Of a stretch of DNA of 64,000 bases, positions 23,600-36,187 are shown one piece after another. Below the pieces are notes generated by a model. That model ran no database searches and was not told the origin of the DNA. It saw only the letters and a program-made list of their open reading frames with translations. The DNA comes from Bacillota bacterium (GTDB lineage Bacteria > Bacillota_I > Bacilli_A > RF39 > UBA660). Positions within the stretch are counted from its first letter, which is position 1, and each line of letters opens with the position of its first letter. Location of the stretch: NCBI GenBank assembly GCA_015059305.1, contig SVAQ01000002.1, positions 62,001 to 126,000 of the forward strand. The letters run 5' to 3'. The position numbers and the translations under genes are program-made.

Positions 23600-26500
23600 A
23601 TGAGCAAATTGTATCCTCCTTATATAGAAGGTACAATACCTGCTTTTTGTGACACTAAGGAAGGGACAGTTTTAACTGTCCCTTTTTCCATGAATAGGGC
23701 AGTTAATAAAAAAGAGGTAGTTGGCTTCTATTTAAAATTAAAAACAATTTAGAGTGATAAATATTTAATTACTCGAGGTCCAGAATATTGTAAATATGAT
23801 CTTGAAAAACAAGAAGTTTATATTGATTTGACAGATGTTAAAGATAAACTAAATATTGGCTAGTTTTATAAAATTCAAATTGCCTATGTTAGTTCTGATT
23901 TAATTCCTGGTTATTATTCTTCTGTGGGTATTGTAAAATATACTAGCAAACCAAATGTTTATATTGAAGGTTTAGAAAAATATTCTCCAAATAGACATTC
24001 TTATAATTATCTAGGTTGCTATAGTTAGAAAATATTATCAGAAGAAGATACTAAAGATTATACTGAAAAAGTATATTCTTATAGATTTGTTATTTTAGAT
24101 AAAAATGATAATATTTTAGCTGATACTGGAGAATTATTACATAACAATTCAAAAGATATAAATTCTTATGAATCTTAGGATGAATTTTCTTATATGATGG
24201 ATTTTGATCGAAATTAGGTTTATTATATATAGTATAGTATAATTACAAATAATGGTTTAAAGATATCAAGTCCTAAATATAGATTAGTAGCACAAAAATC
24301 TATTGAGCCAGATGTAAAAACATATCCAGTTCCATATTTAAATTTTGATAATGGATATGTAGATATACACTTAGATTCAAGCAATTATAAAAAAATTATT
24401 AATGAAATAACTGAAGAAGGAGAAATTAAAGAAAGAGAAATTGAAAATCCTGTTAGTGGTTCTTTTATTTTATCTAGAAAAGTAGATAATTCTCCTTGGG
24501 AAGAAGTTTTTCGTTTTTCATTAATAAATGAAAAACTTTCTGAATGGAGTTGGAAAGATTTTACTGTTGAACAAGGAAAAATTTATACTTATTCTTTACA
24601 AGAATATAATGATTATAGATTATATTCTGAAAGAACTATTTCAGAAGATATATATGTAGATTTTGAAGACGCTTTTTTATTTGATGGTAAACGCTAGTTA
24701 AGAATTAGATATAATCCAAAAATTACTTCTTTTAAAACAGACCATTTAGAAAATAAAATAGATACAATCGGTAGCAAATTTCCTTTTATTTTTAGAAATG
24801 GAAATGTAGGTTATAAAGAATTTCCAATATCTGGATTAATTTCTTATTAGATGGATGAAGAAAATTTATTTGGTTTTGATGAAGACTTTGTATTAACAGA
24901 AAATTTTAAAAGAGAAAAATATCAAGGAACTCCTTCTAAATAGCTAGATGAATATAAAGTTAAAACAACTAATTTAGTTGGGTATAATTTTTCTGCTGAA
25001 AGAGATTTTAAATTAGAAGTTTTAGATTGGTTAAATAATGGTCAACCAAAATTATTTAGGTCCCCAAGCGAAGGAAATTATATTGTGCGTTTATTAAATA
25101 CTTCTTTTTCACCAGAAGATGTTTTAAGTAGAATGATTCATACTTTTAATTCTACTGCTTATGAAGTAGCAGAATGTAATTATGAAAATTTAAATAAATA
25201 TAATTTTATTTCTTTAGAAAATTCTAAAATATTACAAACAAGATGGATAACAATACCTTTGGTTAAAAAAAGTAATATAGAAAATAAAGATTTAATAGAA
25301 ATTATGTAGCATAAATAGGCTACTTCAGTTTATTTTTATGATATGTAGCCAGGAGAAATGGTTTATATTAACAATAAAAGTATAGTAATTGGAGCTACAG
25401 GTAGTTATTTTATTGATAATGGAGAGATTATTACTTCTATTCAAATTCCAGGCGGAGTTATCTATACTGGTGCTGTAACTTACAGTTTTGAAGATTCAAG
25501 TATGAATACTTTTGATACTATTATTGATGTTCAAATGGATGATGTTGTTGCACATCAATTTATTGGTTATTATGAAAATATAATTGATGTAGTTGAAGAT
25601 TTAAAAACTAAAATTTCTAATTTTTATTATTTACATTTTTAGAAAAGAGATGTATCTAAAGTATATCCTAAATGGACTGGTAAAGGATATGAAAAAGAAG
25701 ATGGATTTATTATTTTATATAGAGATAAAAATGCTACATCTAAAATATCATTAAAAAATAGTGAAAAAGCTCTTTTAGAAAGATATAATAATGAGGTTGA
25801 ATATTGTGAAAAATATTATGATTATAAAAATGAAGCAAATTATTAGAGAGCTTTAAAAAATATTAATTTTGATTATTAGGAAAAAGAATTTTATAGTCTT
25901 TATGCTCCATATTTAGCAGATTATGAAGATGGATATTTAGATTATGATACTTATATGACTATAGCATGGATATTAGTAAATAGATATAATGATTTTATAT
26001 TAACTATTGGGCCACAAATTCCTGGATTTGAGAATGAAGATAATACAGAAGATTTTTGGGTCGATACTGCTCTTTATGTTGTTCAAATTCCAGATGAAGA
26101 GATATAGGGATATTTAGAACAAGAAAAAGAAAAAATTATAGCAAAATCAAAAGAAAAATTTTTATACAATCTTGAGCGAATTAAAAATTCCGATACATCT
26201 ATAACTACTTTTGAAAGTCCTTTAACATTATATAAGTATGAATTAGATGAAATTGAAGTAGAAACATCTTTTGAGCCGCAATTAACTATTGTTGGCTATG
26301 ATTTAGTTCAAGCACATCCAAGTTTAGAACCAGGAGAATTAACTGAAGAATATTTTATTTTCCCTGAAGAGATGTTAAAAGATAGATATTACATTAGAGA
26401 AAATGGAGAATATAAAATGGTTATAGAATATAATAAAGAATGGAAATATTATATTAAAAAACCTTTTGAATTTTATTATGATCCAAAACAACCAATGACT

Positions 26501-27007
26501 ATTTTAATTTCACAAGATACAAATAATAGATTAAATGAATTTGTAGAATGGTAGCAAAAAGAAGTTTATACTCCATAGAATAAACCTGGTTTTGCTATTC
26601 ATAATACATTTGTAGTTTATTCTACTAAATGTTGGATTGATGATGAAGAATTAGATTTAAGTGATGATATTGATATTAAAATCAATAGTTTATATAAATT
26701 TAATAAAATTAAATTAGATGCAGGCGTTGTATTAAATTGTGGTTATGAATTATAGACAGTTGAATATTTTGATGAATCAGAAATAAAAATTTATGATGTA
26801 ATTAATAATTTAAAGAAAATATTAAATAGTAGTTGGAAAAATTCTAAAGATGAATCTTTTATTAAATTAGTTACTGCGGTAGATATTGATAAAAATTTAC
26901 CTTATAATCAAATTATTCAATTGGCGCAAATTAAGTATGATGCTTATTATGATAAATATATTAGAGAATTAACTCATATATTAAAAGAAAAGGAGGTTAT
27001 TGAATAA
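23600..27007 (+). CDS. Large baseplate/distal tail-type protein
   Basis: A 1135-residue protein read through many TAG codons. It starts MSKLYPPYIEGTIPAF, a beginning I recognise from large tail-tip proteins of Clostridial phages. Middle region has GSKFPFIFRNGNVGYKEFPI and LDWLNNGQPKLFRSPSEGNY, consistent with a distal-tail-like domain. Around residue 585-625 it carries a segment (VYINNKSIVIGATGSYFID) also seen in the small protein at 30055. The last 50 residues are helical. It overlaps the next gene by one base. It likely forms part of the tail-tip hub. Confidence 0.65.
23661..23686 (+). terminator. Terminator-like hairpin inside coding sequence
   Basis: A perfect inverted repeat (23661-23671 with 23674-23684) followed by a short T run lies about 60 bases after the start codon of the 1135-residue tail gene. 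It looks like an intrinsic terminator or attenuator, but encodes in-frame EGTVLTVPF, so it may be chance. Confidence 0.45.
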
Positions 27008-30000
27008 TGGAAAAAAATCCTTTATTAGATAAAGATTTTTTAAAAGAGTTGGATTAGTATTAGCATAAAGAAGTTTATGCTAAAATTATTGCTCTTAATT
27101 TCAATGGCTTTCCTATTGAATAGATTGAAGGAAGAATTACAGGAGGTTCTATAAATATTGATGGAACCTCTGTAGTTCGTAGAACGTGTAATTTAACATT
27201 AGTTGCTAATGAAATTAATATTAATGATTTTTATTGGGGATTAACTAATAAATTTAAATTATAGATAGGTTTAAAAAATTCTATTAATTTAAATTATCCA
27301 GATATTATTTGGTTTAATAAAGGTGTTTATTGTATAACAAATTTTAATACTTCTTATACAACGAATAATTATTCTATTTCAATTTCTGGACAAGATAAAA
27401 TGTGCATGTTAAATGGTACTTTAGGAGGATCTTTATATTCTTCTATTGATTTCGGATAGATTGAAAATTATAATACTATTTATGAAGAAGTAGATTTTTC
27501 AACAGATTATACTCTTTATGAAGCAAATAAATATTATTGTTTAAATAAAAATTATACTCCAATAAATAATCAAGAACAATATATATTAGCACAAGATGAA
27601 TATGATAAAAATATTATATATTATTCTAAATTAATAACTTCGAATATTGAAAAATTACCTTTAAAATATATTATTAGAGAAGCAGTTCATACGTATGCGA
27701 ATGAACCTTATCATAATATTATTATAAATGATTTAGAAGATTATGGTTTGGAATTATTAGAATATAGAGGAGATAAACCTCTTTATTTCTTTTTCAATGC
27801 AGGTATATGTGAAAATATGACATACAATGATGAAATGGAAGTCATAAATGAATCTTGGGAGACTGCAAAAAAACTTGCTGAATTAGATATTAAGAAAAAT
27901 GAAATAAATAATCTTATTGATGGTTTTAACGAATCAACAGTAGAAGTAGAATTAAAAGATGGTAATGGTATTAAATATACTGTCGCAAAAATAGAATATG
28001 GTCAAACCGCAGGATATAGATAGACTGATTTAATTTATCCTGGAGAACTTATTTCTTCTGTTGGAGAAACATTAACTTCTATTTTAGATAAGATTAAAAA
28101 TATGCTTGGTGATTTTGAATATTTTTATGACTTAGATGGAAGATTTGTTTTTCAAAGAAAAAAAGCATATGTTAATACTAATTGGAATACATTAATAGAA
28201 ACTGATGATAAAGATGTATATGCAGAAAATGCTGCTTATACATCAGACGTTTAGTATAGTTTTGAAGATAATAATTTAATTACTTCATTTTCTAATAATC
28301 CTCAATTAAATAATCTTAAAAATGATTTTTCTGTTTGGGGTGTGCGAAAAGGTATTAATAATAAAGATATACCTATTCACGCGCGTTTTGCAATAGATAA
28401 AAAACCATTTTATTATAAAACTTTTAATGGAGAATATTATATTACTGATATATAGTATTTAGAAGATTTAAAAGAAGGAATTAGAAATGATTTAAGTGTA
28501 AATTTAAAAGAACGTTTGGATAATTATCAGCCATCATATGGAACTTATGAAGGATTAGAAGCACCATAGAAACAGCCTGATGGATCTTGGACTCCTGGAT
28601 GGTGGGATATTCGAGATTGGGCTGAATATTATGAAACATTAACTTTAGAAAAACCTACTTACACAATGAAATGGTATTCTAAAAATAATACAGAAGGATA
28701 TGTAAATAAAAATACTTTGCCAGGAAAAATAAGCAGCAGTTCTGGTGATTACTGTTGGTTAATTATATTGGTAAATCCTGGAAAAGATAATAGATATTGG
28801 AATTTGTAGCATGGTTCTGGAAATCCATCTAATTCAAAAACTTGTTATTTATATGAATCTTATTATACTGAAACAGGAAGTTTAAAAACTTCTAAAGTTA
28901 GTCCAGAAGTAAAAAAACCTTTTATGTATCCATATGCAGGATGTAACGATAGTCATACCTATTTATCTTTTTTAGAAGGAGATATTAAGAGATAGGGTAA
29001 TTTAGTATATTTTTATAATCCTAATTTTCCAAATGCTACATCTTTTGATTAGGTAATTGAAGATCAAATTGATAAAGAATTAGAGAATTTAATTAATTCT
29101 GGAAAACTGCGCGTTGTTGATTGGAGAGAAATTATTTATCAAATGGCTTTAGATTATTTTGCACATAATCAAGAGGATGATTTTTTAGTAAAAATTAAAA
29201 ATAATAGTTATATTGCTGGAGAATATTTATATGCAAATGGATATACTGGATATGAATAGTATTATACAGATCTATAGGGTTTTTGGAGATAGCTTTATGA
29301 TTTAAATCCAGAAGCAATAAGAGAATAGTCAGGCGGAAAATATGAAGAAGTGCGTGTTGAGCTTGATGATAATGGTAATTATAAAATGGAAATGCAGTGG
29401 GTAGATTTTAAAGAAAATGAATTGAATTTTACTTGTAATTATTATTTACCTATTAATTATAGAACAAAAGATTATTATAAATGTTCAGATGATAATGCTT
29501 TAGAACATTTTAATGAAAATTTAAAATATTGGAATAAAAATGTTGTTTTAGCACCAGAGACTTTAAATTTTTGGTTTGAATTTTTAGATGATCCTGGTGA
29601 ATTAGAATAGTTTTCTGTTCCATATATTGGTAGTAGGGCAAAATCTGTTAATGATTCAAATGTTTCTGCTATTTATTTTAGAGAAACACCAAATATTATT
29701 TTTACTTCTAATAAAGAATATGATCCATATAATATAAATACGGGTTATATATATATTTGGTTACAAGATTATATTGAAAATTCTTTTGTTATTAGTTCAC
29801 AAGGCAAAAGTGCAAAAGATAAAATTGATGAATTATTATATAATCATACTTATTGTGTTGAAAATATTAATTTATCAACAATACCTGTTTATTATTTAGA
29901 ACCAAATGCTCGTATATATGTACATGACGAAGAAAGTAAAATTAATGGTGATTATATAGTAAGTAGATTATCAATTCCTCTTACTTATAATGGGACAATG

Positions 30001-30039
30001 TCAATCAATGCAACAAAAGCAGTTGAGAGACTTTATTAA
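27007..30039 (+). CDS. Tail hub/tail-associated protein
   Basis: A 1010-residue protein that starts within the TAATG overlap. The N-terminal segment ITGGSINIDGTSVVRRTCNL is characteristic of hub-like minor structural proteins in Firmicutes phages, and the following ISISGQDKMCMLNG is consistent with this. Several TAG codons are read as Gln. The C-terminus (SRLSIPLTYNGTMSINATKA) is beta-rich. I see no clear lysozyme or peptidase motif, so tail-lysin activity cannot be claimed. Confidence 0.65.
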
Positions 30040-30054
30040 GGAGGTTTAGAGAAA

Positions 30055-30408
30055 ATGACGAAAGTTGTTAGACAATATCGTTATTATGGTAAATCAGACT
30101 CAAAAAATTAGCCTAAAGAAGAAATTTCATTTGAAACTTTAGTTAATGAAGGTAGTATTTTCTTTTCAGAGAAAGGCTTGGCCGCAATTACATAGTTAGG
30201 AATTCAAGCTCTACCAGGCACTAAATTTTATTTAAATAATGCTAAAAAACCTATTATTATTGGTGCTACTGGAATTTATGAATTAGATTTAGAAGGTATT
30301 TCTGAGATTAATTCATTAAGTTTTGATGCAGATTCAATTAAAGTTATTGAAGAAGTAGGTAATGCTTATTTAATTGTAGATGCTTTATATAATGTAGAGG
30401 AGGATTAA
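30055..30408 (+). CDS. Small beta-domain tail protein
   Basis: A 117-residue protein after AAGGAGG with two TAG codons. Its centre, GTKFYLNN...PIIIGATGIYELD, matches in pattern a segment inside the 1135-residue baseplate protein (VYINN...IVIGATGSYFID), so it looks like a free-standing copy of that beta-domain. It ends four bases before the next start. Likely a small tail-tip subunit; unknown family. Confidence 0.55.
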
Positions 30409-30412
30409 TTAA

Positions 30413-33400
30413 ATGAGTTTTTATGGAAATATAACGAATGTAACAAAAACTAATTTTGCATTTGATAGAATTTATGCGAATAGGGTTGAAATGGAAACAC
30501 ATATGGCTGAAGATGAAGTTTATATTGGCCGTTTTGTGTTAGTAGATTATGATGCAAATAATGAATTTGTAAAAGAAGCTTATTATGATAAAGATGAATA
30601 TATTATAACTGAAGTTGGTGATGTATTTTATTATTTATTTTCAGACCCAGAATTAAATTTTAAAATTGCTTTTAATTCAGAAGGTATTATTTTAGATCAA
30701 AATAATTTAATTACTGGAATGAATAAAAATGATTTATGTTATATAGAAAATGTTGTTGAACTTAATAATGGTTAGAATATTACTACTCGTACATATTATT
30801 AGTGTTATGGTGGAGATGAAAATGGTAATGCTCTTTTTGCTAAATTCAATGATGGTGAAGTACCTGAAAATGGTTCTGATAGATGGAATTATGCAGTAAA
30901 TTATAATATAGATTAGAATTATTATGGAAAAAAATTAGGTGGATCAATTGGACGAGGTTGGGATTCAACTGTTTGGCAAAAAATGTATGAAAATGGTAAA
31001 GAAATATATGCAATGGTTGCCGAACTTAATGGAGTAGTTCCTACTTTTACATTAAGTGCAGATGCTCCGACAATGAATCCTATTACTCCACATTTTGATG
31101 AAGTAAGTAATAATACTTATTATGAATTACATTGGCAACCTCAATGGGGCATGCGTGTTAAACATGCTAAAAGTATTTTATCTGCAGATAAAAAACAAAA
31201 TAAAGATTCCCAAAATAATTTATTATCAGATGAAACAACAACTTGGATTCAATCTGTGTATAATAAAGATTTAAAATTACATCAATATTATTATTATGGA
31301 CTAGATGGAAAATGGCATTTAGTTGATATTCCAAGAGAATTAAATGATAATGAAAGTGGTTTAGAACCTATTGATTTTGCGGATGTAGTTGATTTTGTAT
31401 CTAAAAAAGAAGATAGCCAAATTCCTGCAGCTATTTATTATAATAAAGATGGTTTTAATCCAAAAGTACATTTTAGTTCTTCTGTTGATGATAAAGTGCA
31501 AATGACTCCAACAGGATATAGTTAGAAACCTGTTCAATATGAATATTATTCCTATGAAACAGAAACCGGTGCCAGTGGTGGCGTAAGAGTTTCTGAATGG
31601 GAAACTACAGAATATAATGATCATGAGCGCGGAAACAAAAGCCCGCAAGTAGATACTCAAGAATGGCAAATGATTCTTCCTTCTCTTGGAAATGCTGTAA
31701 GCAGTATGTGGGATATTGTTTATGGCATTGGCGCAGATAGAGATGGAAATCCAGTTTATAGATATGATGAAGATGGAGAAATTATGCTTGATAAAGCAGG
31801 TCGTCCATTAGGGGTTCTTGATAATGATTATAATCGTTTAACTTTTATTGATTGGGTGGATGCAGATTTTCCAGATAATACAAATAGATTGCGTTTAGTT
31901 GATGAATAGGGAAACGATGGTTTTAGTTATAATTCTAAAGAAGTAGAAACTTTAGCTGGATGTATTAACTCTATTCATGATTTAATGGGAATGATTATTG
32001 TTGATAATACTAGAACTGATGCTCCAACAGTTGATATCACTGATGAAGAAGCGATGTATAAGTTTGCTGATTAGGCAAGTGGCGATAATATTTATTATTT
32101 AAGTGATGGTGGATATTATCGTAAAGGTATTGGATATAAATATGAGCCAATAGATTGTGTTTATGAATTAGTAATTGTAACTGAAGATGAATATCAACCA
32201 AATTTTTATTATTATAAAGATGGTGAAGAATTTATTCCAGATATAGATGCTACTTTTGATACTAATAAAATATATTATGTAAAGAAAATAAATAATCCTG
32301 ATGAAGAATATACTTTAGTAGAAAATTTAGATTCTTATGAAAAAGGAAAATATTATTATGCAGCAGGAGATAATTTTTTATTAGAAAATAATCATGTGGC
32401 AAGAAATGTAACTTATTATTTATTTGGTGGAGATGATAAATTACAAAAAGAATATCCTACTCTTGATTTTATTCAAAATAAATATTATGAAAAAACAGAA
32501 AATGGTTCATACTAGCCAGCATCAACTGCTACGCCAACAAAAGATATGTATTATACTCTTCCAACAACAAAGAATTTAGTAACACATGTTTTAGGAAATC
32601 CTGCTCTTTATGATGAAGTTAATGAAACATATTTAGGAAAAGTATTAACATATCTTTGGACTCCAGGAGCATTTGGTATTTAGATTGGTATTGATGAACG
32701 TGGAGAACCTATTTATGATTTAACTCAAATGGATGATGAATATGATCCTGCTCAAACATACTATCTTTTAGATTGGCAAAGAAAAGTTATTCCTGGAATT
32801 GGCGAAAATAAATATGAAGCTGTTGTTAATAAGGCATACAGAGTTAATTTATTGCCTTTTGAAGATAATTAGTATTTTACTCCTATAGGTATACAAGGAC
32901 AAAATGGATTTACTTATGTGCCAGCAACAAAAGAAAGTATTGCTAAGGAATATGAAGATTTAGGTCGAGCTAGGTTAGAAAATCCTACAAACTATGGTGA
33001 TTCTTATACTCCAAGATTTGATAAACAATATTATTACGAATTAAATGGAATAGAAGAATTTCCATTGAGCATGTTTTATGTTACTAATAAATTTTACTAT
33101 AGAATGGATAATAATTTCTTTAAAGATAAAAACTTAAAACTTACTCCACAAAGACAATATTATACTTTATTAAAAGATACTTTTGTAAAAATAGATAGTA
33201 TATTCTACAAACCTAATACATATTATTATAAAGATGGGGTTTATTATTATTTAGATAAATCTTTTAATAAACAAGATATAGATTATTATAGAAAGAATTA
33301 TTTTTATATAAATAGTGACTTAGAAGGTCTTTATTCTATTGGATCTCAATGGAATAGAGGTGTTGAAATAATTCCTTGCACTATTGAATTAGCAAAAAGA

Positions 33401-35113
33401 ACACCTATTCCAGAAATGCAATTATTAAATGGTTTTGCAAGATCTTTTAATACAATTCATGGATTAATTATAGAAATTAATAAATTGTTATTATCTGGAG
33501 ATTATCATACTAGAGATAGAAATACAGTTTAGGGTTGTATTAATTTAATGAATGATTTAATTAATAGATTTTAGAATGATTTTGCTCCAAGACAATTAAT
33601 TATTAGTGATAATTATGGAAGAATTCAAAGTGTACCAATTGAAACAAATCAATGGATTGATACTGATATAATTGGTGATGTAGCTGAAGGAAAAGTGCGT
33701 ATTGAGCACATGTATCCAAATAAACAAGAGAATACCACTGGTACCATTGATAAAAATGGTAATGGTGATACTATTGAGTTAGAAAAAATTATTATTGATG
33801 AAACTGGACATGTAAAGAATACTCATACTGATATAGTAACTCTTCCATATGGATATAAGACATTTATAGCCGATGAAGGTAATTCTATTGCTGATAATAC
33901 TCAAGATACTTTAAATATTAATGGTGATGACTGGATTAAAACATCTGCAAAAAATGATTATATTAATTTAATTCATTTATATCCTAATAAAGAAAATAAT
34001 ACTAGTGATACTTTTGATATAAATAATAATGGAGATACTATTAATTTAGAGACTATTTTTATTGATGAAACAGGTCATATTAAAAATGTAAATACACAAA
34101 TAGTTACTCTTCCTTATGGATATAAAACATTTATTGCGGACTAGGGTAGTTCTGAAGCAGATAATACACAAGATACAATAGCTATTACTGGAGATAATTG
34201 GATTTAGACTAATGCAGAGAATGATAAAATTTCTTTATCACATGTAGGGCCAGTTGAAACTGCAATAATTCAAGAAAGTAATCAAACTCCTAATTTTGGT
34301 TCGACTTTTGTTATTAAAGATCTATATTTTGATGAAAAAGGACATAAAGCAAATGAATCTAGCCATACTATTACAATTCCGCAAGGTTCTTTAGTTGATG
34401 CAACAACAAATAATGCTGATTTAATAATTCAATTAGCATTTGAACCTGAAACAGGAAAACTTTCAACCACTCGTAAAAATGTGGGCGAACTTTTACTAAA
34501 TGGTTATTCAAAACAAGAATCGGGCGTTTTGACCCAAAACGATACAATAAATCAAGGTTTTGGAAAACTTGAAGGAAAGTTAGATAAAGAAATTACTGAT
34601 AGAACACAAGCTATAAAAGATGCTATTGAAGCTTTAGATATAACTGGAGAAAATAATATTCCAGCATATCAAACTATTTATACTTGGTCTGAAACTGATG
34701 GTAAAATTAATATTTCTACAAGAGATATATCAATTCCTTCTAGTGCTATAAATGATAAAGATTAGAATGATGATTCTGTAACAACTAAGAGCGCAGTTGC
34801 GCAAGCTATAGATAGTGCTTTAAATAAATTAGATTATTCTATTACAAATAATGAAAATCAAATTATTAGAAATATATCTTAGGAAAACGGAAAAATTAGT
34901 GTTACTCTTGGAACATTAACAAAACAAGATATTTCTGACTTAGAAGAATTAGGTACAATGGCAGTAAAAAATGCTGATGATTATTTAACTTCAGAAATAA
35001 TTTCTAATAAATATGTTTCTATTGATGTTTATAATGCAAAAATTATAGAATTAGAAGAAACTATTGATGAATTAAAAGATTTAATTAATAGCTATCATGA
35101 AAATAATGGATAA
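30413..35113 (+). CDS. Large receptor-binding/tail fibre-like protein
   Basis: A 1566-residue protein, with AGAGGAGG before its start and TAA TAA at its end, read through many TAG codons. The middle has many Tyr-rich degenerate repeats (NTYYYKDGVYYYL, FYYYKDGEEF). Residues ~1099-1330 hold three copies of an 89-residue unit, and the C-terminus is a helical trimer-like tail (KIIELEETIDELKDLINSY). The pattern fits an elongated surface fibre or side protein. Exact receptor target unknown. A terminator follows. Confidence 0.6.
33707..34380 (+). repeat. Three tandem 89-residue (267-nt) coding repeats
   Basis: Repeat starts at 33707, 33974 and 34241, exactly 267 nt apart. Each unit carries H(M/L)YPNK or a diverged form, then DETGH(V/I)KN and TLPYGYKTFIAD. 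Copies one and two are close, copy three is diverged. These probably form a stacked beta shaft. Confidence 0.8.
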
Positions 35114-35115
35114 TA

Positions 35116-35152
35116 AAAAAGTTTCGGTCTTTAAGGCCGAAACTTTTTATTT
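35116..35152 (+). terminator. Intrinsic terminator
   Basis: A long A-rich to T-rich stem around GTTTCGG/CCGAAAC (35116-35131 with 35133-35148) is followed by T-rich sequence. It directly follows the tandem TAA stops of the 1566-residue fibre gene. Confidence 0.85.
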
Positions 35153-35217
35153 TAAACTTTATAAAAATTAATAAAAAATGAAGAAATAATTTTAAAAGGA
35201 AGGAGTGGAATATTTTT

Positions 35218-36165
35218 ATGGCTTCTTTACAAAATACGGCTAATTATGTAAAATTTGTCCGTGGTACAAGAACTGCTTGGGAGGCATTAAAATCTCAAGG
35301 TGAAATTTATAATGATACGTTGTATTTTATTTATGAAGCACAAGGTGCTAGCACAGGTGTTTTATATTTAGGTACTACTCAAATTGGCGGAACAGATGGT
35401 GAACAGCCTACTCCAGTTAATTTAGCTGATTTAAGTGATGTTGATATTTTAAATCGTGAACAAAATGATATTTTAGTTTATAATGGTACACAATGGGTTA
35501 ATAGTTCTATTGAAGAAATTATAAATTTAGATTTAAATGTTTTTGAATTAGATGATTTAGATGAAATTTCATTAAAAGGTTTTAAAGCAGCTGCTACAGG
35601 CACTATTCCACAAAAAAACGAAGATGGTTCTATTTCTTGGATTAAAGTAAATGAAATAGCTGAAATTGCTGAAATTAAAAAGCAAATTGAAGAAGAAACT
35701 ATTTCTGAAACAGAAGTAAAAACTTTAATTACAGAAGAAATTGCTAAAGTAGACCATTTAAGTTATGAAAAGGTTGAAAGTTTAGATGATGCTCTTGCAT
35801 CATTAGAAACTAATAAAATTTATTTAGTGCCAGCAGGAGATATCGAAGATAACAAGTATGATGAATACATGGTTATTGATGGAGAACTTGAACCTGTTGG
35901 AGCTTGGTCTGTTGATTTAGATAACTATGTAACAACAGAAAATTTTGATAAAAAAGTTGGAGAATTAAATTAGGCAATTTCTAATAATAATGATTCAATG
36001 ACTGCTGTTAATAGTTCTCTTATTCAATTGACTACTGATTTTACTAATTTCTCAACAAAAGTTGGTGATTTAAGTAAGTTAAATACTTATATTGAAAATG
36101 CTACATTAGTAGAACAAGTAAATCATTTAACTGAACAATTACAATGGCAAGAAATTGTCGAATAA
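35218..36165 (+). CDS. Tail fibre/adhesin with N-terminal anchor motif
   Basis: A 315-residue protein after AAGGAAGGAG. The N-terminal ~45 residues (VKFVRGTRTAWEALKSQG and YFIYE) match in pattern the starts of three other adhesins in this window, which suggests a shared attachment domain. The rest contains beta-rich parts and helical trimer-like segments. One TAG is read as Gln near residue 252. Likely a short fibre or fibre-base protein. Confidence 0.6.
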
Positions 36166-36187
36166 TTAAAAGGAGAGATAATTTAAA

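Noticed and set aside
27007..30039. Tail-associated lysin activity in the hub protein
   Set aside because: No clear lysozyme, NlpC/P60 or peptidase motif could be read.
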